Shown: in pieces, positions 7,098 through 7,133 of the stretch
Position numbering within the stretch: position 1 is the stretch's first letter
Layout: every line of letters begins with the position of its first letter
DNA from: Solobacterium sp.
GTDB lineage: Bacteria > Bacillota_I > Bacilli_A > Erysipelotrichales > Erysipelotrichaceae
Assembly (NCBI GenBank): GCA_017514645.1
Contig: JAFWJP010000112.1
Location: 1 to 7,133, forward strand
Direction of reading: 5' to 3'
Length of the DNA: 7,133 nt
Notes under the pieces: generated by a model
What the model saw: the letters and a program-made list of their open reading frames with translations, nothing else
Database searches by the model: none
What the model was told of the DNA's origin: nothing
Position numbers and translations under genes: made by a program

Positions 7098-7133
7098 AGA
7101 GAAGGACCGTCTGGTCGGAAGATATCTGATCAA
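7075..7133 (+). CDS. Start of a probable YhaM-like 3'-5' exoribonuclease (3'-truncated)
   Basis: Only 19 full codons are visible: MTKIKDLKEKDRLVGRYLI. The pattern (short polar N-terminus, charged stretch, then a G-x-YLI strand) resembles the first OB-fold strand of YhaM-family HD-domain exoribonucleases, which trim RNA, and in some reports DNA, from the 3' end. The identification rests on these few residues and is tentative; another OB-fold protein is possible. The ATG lies inside the preceding gene, overlapping it by 23 bases in another frame. It is preceded by GGAG at 7061-7064, ten bases away, which supports it as a genuine start. The overlap implies co-transcription and probably translational coupling with the GT4-RecX gene. 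Confidence 0.55.
   Translation, partial: MTKIKDLKEKDRLVGRYLI

Overview
The window looks like chromosomal housekeeping DNA from a Gram-positive bacterium of the phylum Bacillota. Base composition is near 50% GC by eye. The gene set supports this: a pyruvate-dehydrogenase-type dihydrolipoamide dehydrogenase with lipoate-protein ligase, a UPF0371/DUF1846 protein, a PepD dipeptidase, a GT4 glycolipid-type glycosyltransferase, RecX and a probable YhaM start. Strong AGGAG-type ribosome binding sites also fit. The family-level protein style suggests an Erysipelotrichia-like lineage, but that is a guess from memory, not a search result. I see no mobile element, CRISPR array, tRNA or rRNA.

Layout. 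Positions 1-1907 (+) hold the 3' end of a lipoate-dependent dehydrogenase operon: the last three quarters of dihydrolipoamide dehydrogenase, then, after one base, lipoate-protein ligase A. The ligase attaches the lipoyl group on which the dehydrogenase's partner E2 subunit depends. This operon converges on a leftward gene at 1919-3406 encoding a conserved protein of unknown function (UPF0371). The two share a hairpin terminator that contains the lplA stop codon. Upstream of it, also leftward, is pepD (3470-4906), an M20-family dipeptidase with its own terminator. That terminator directly abuts a probable promoter for the UPF0371 gene.

A 196-bp divergent intergenic region (4907-5102) separates pepD from a rightward gene at 5103-7097. 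This is the most notable item. It is a single uninterrupted reading frame that joins a complete GT4 glycosyltransferase (about residues 1-390) to what looks like a complete RecX, the RecA modulator (about residues 393-664). The next gene starts inside its last 23 bases and runs off the window. Its first residues resemble a YhaM-type 3'-5' exoribonuclease.

The right-hand unit therefore joins membrane glycolipid synthesis (by family) with nucleic-acid metabolism (RecX, YhaM-like). The left-hand unit is central carbon metabolism with cofactor salvage. No complete new defence or mobile system is visible. The GT4-RecX fusion is the best candidate for something under-described.
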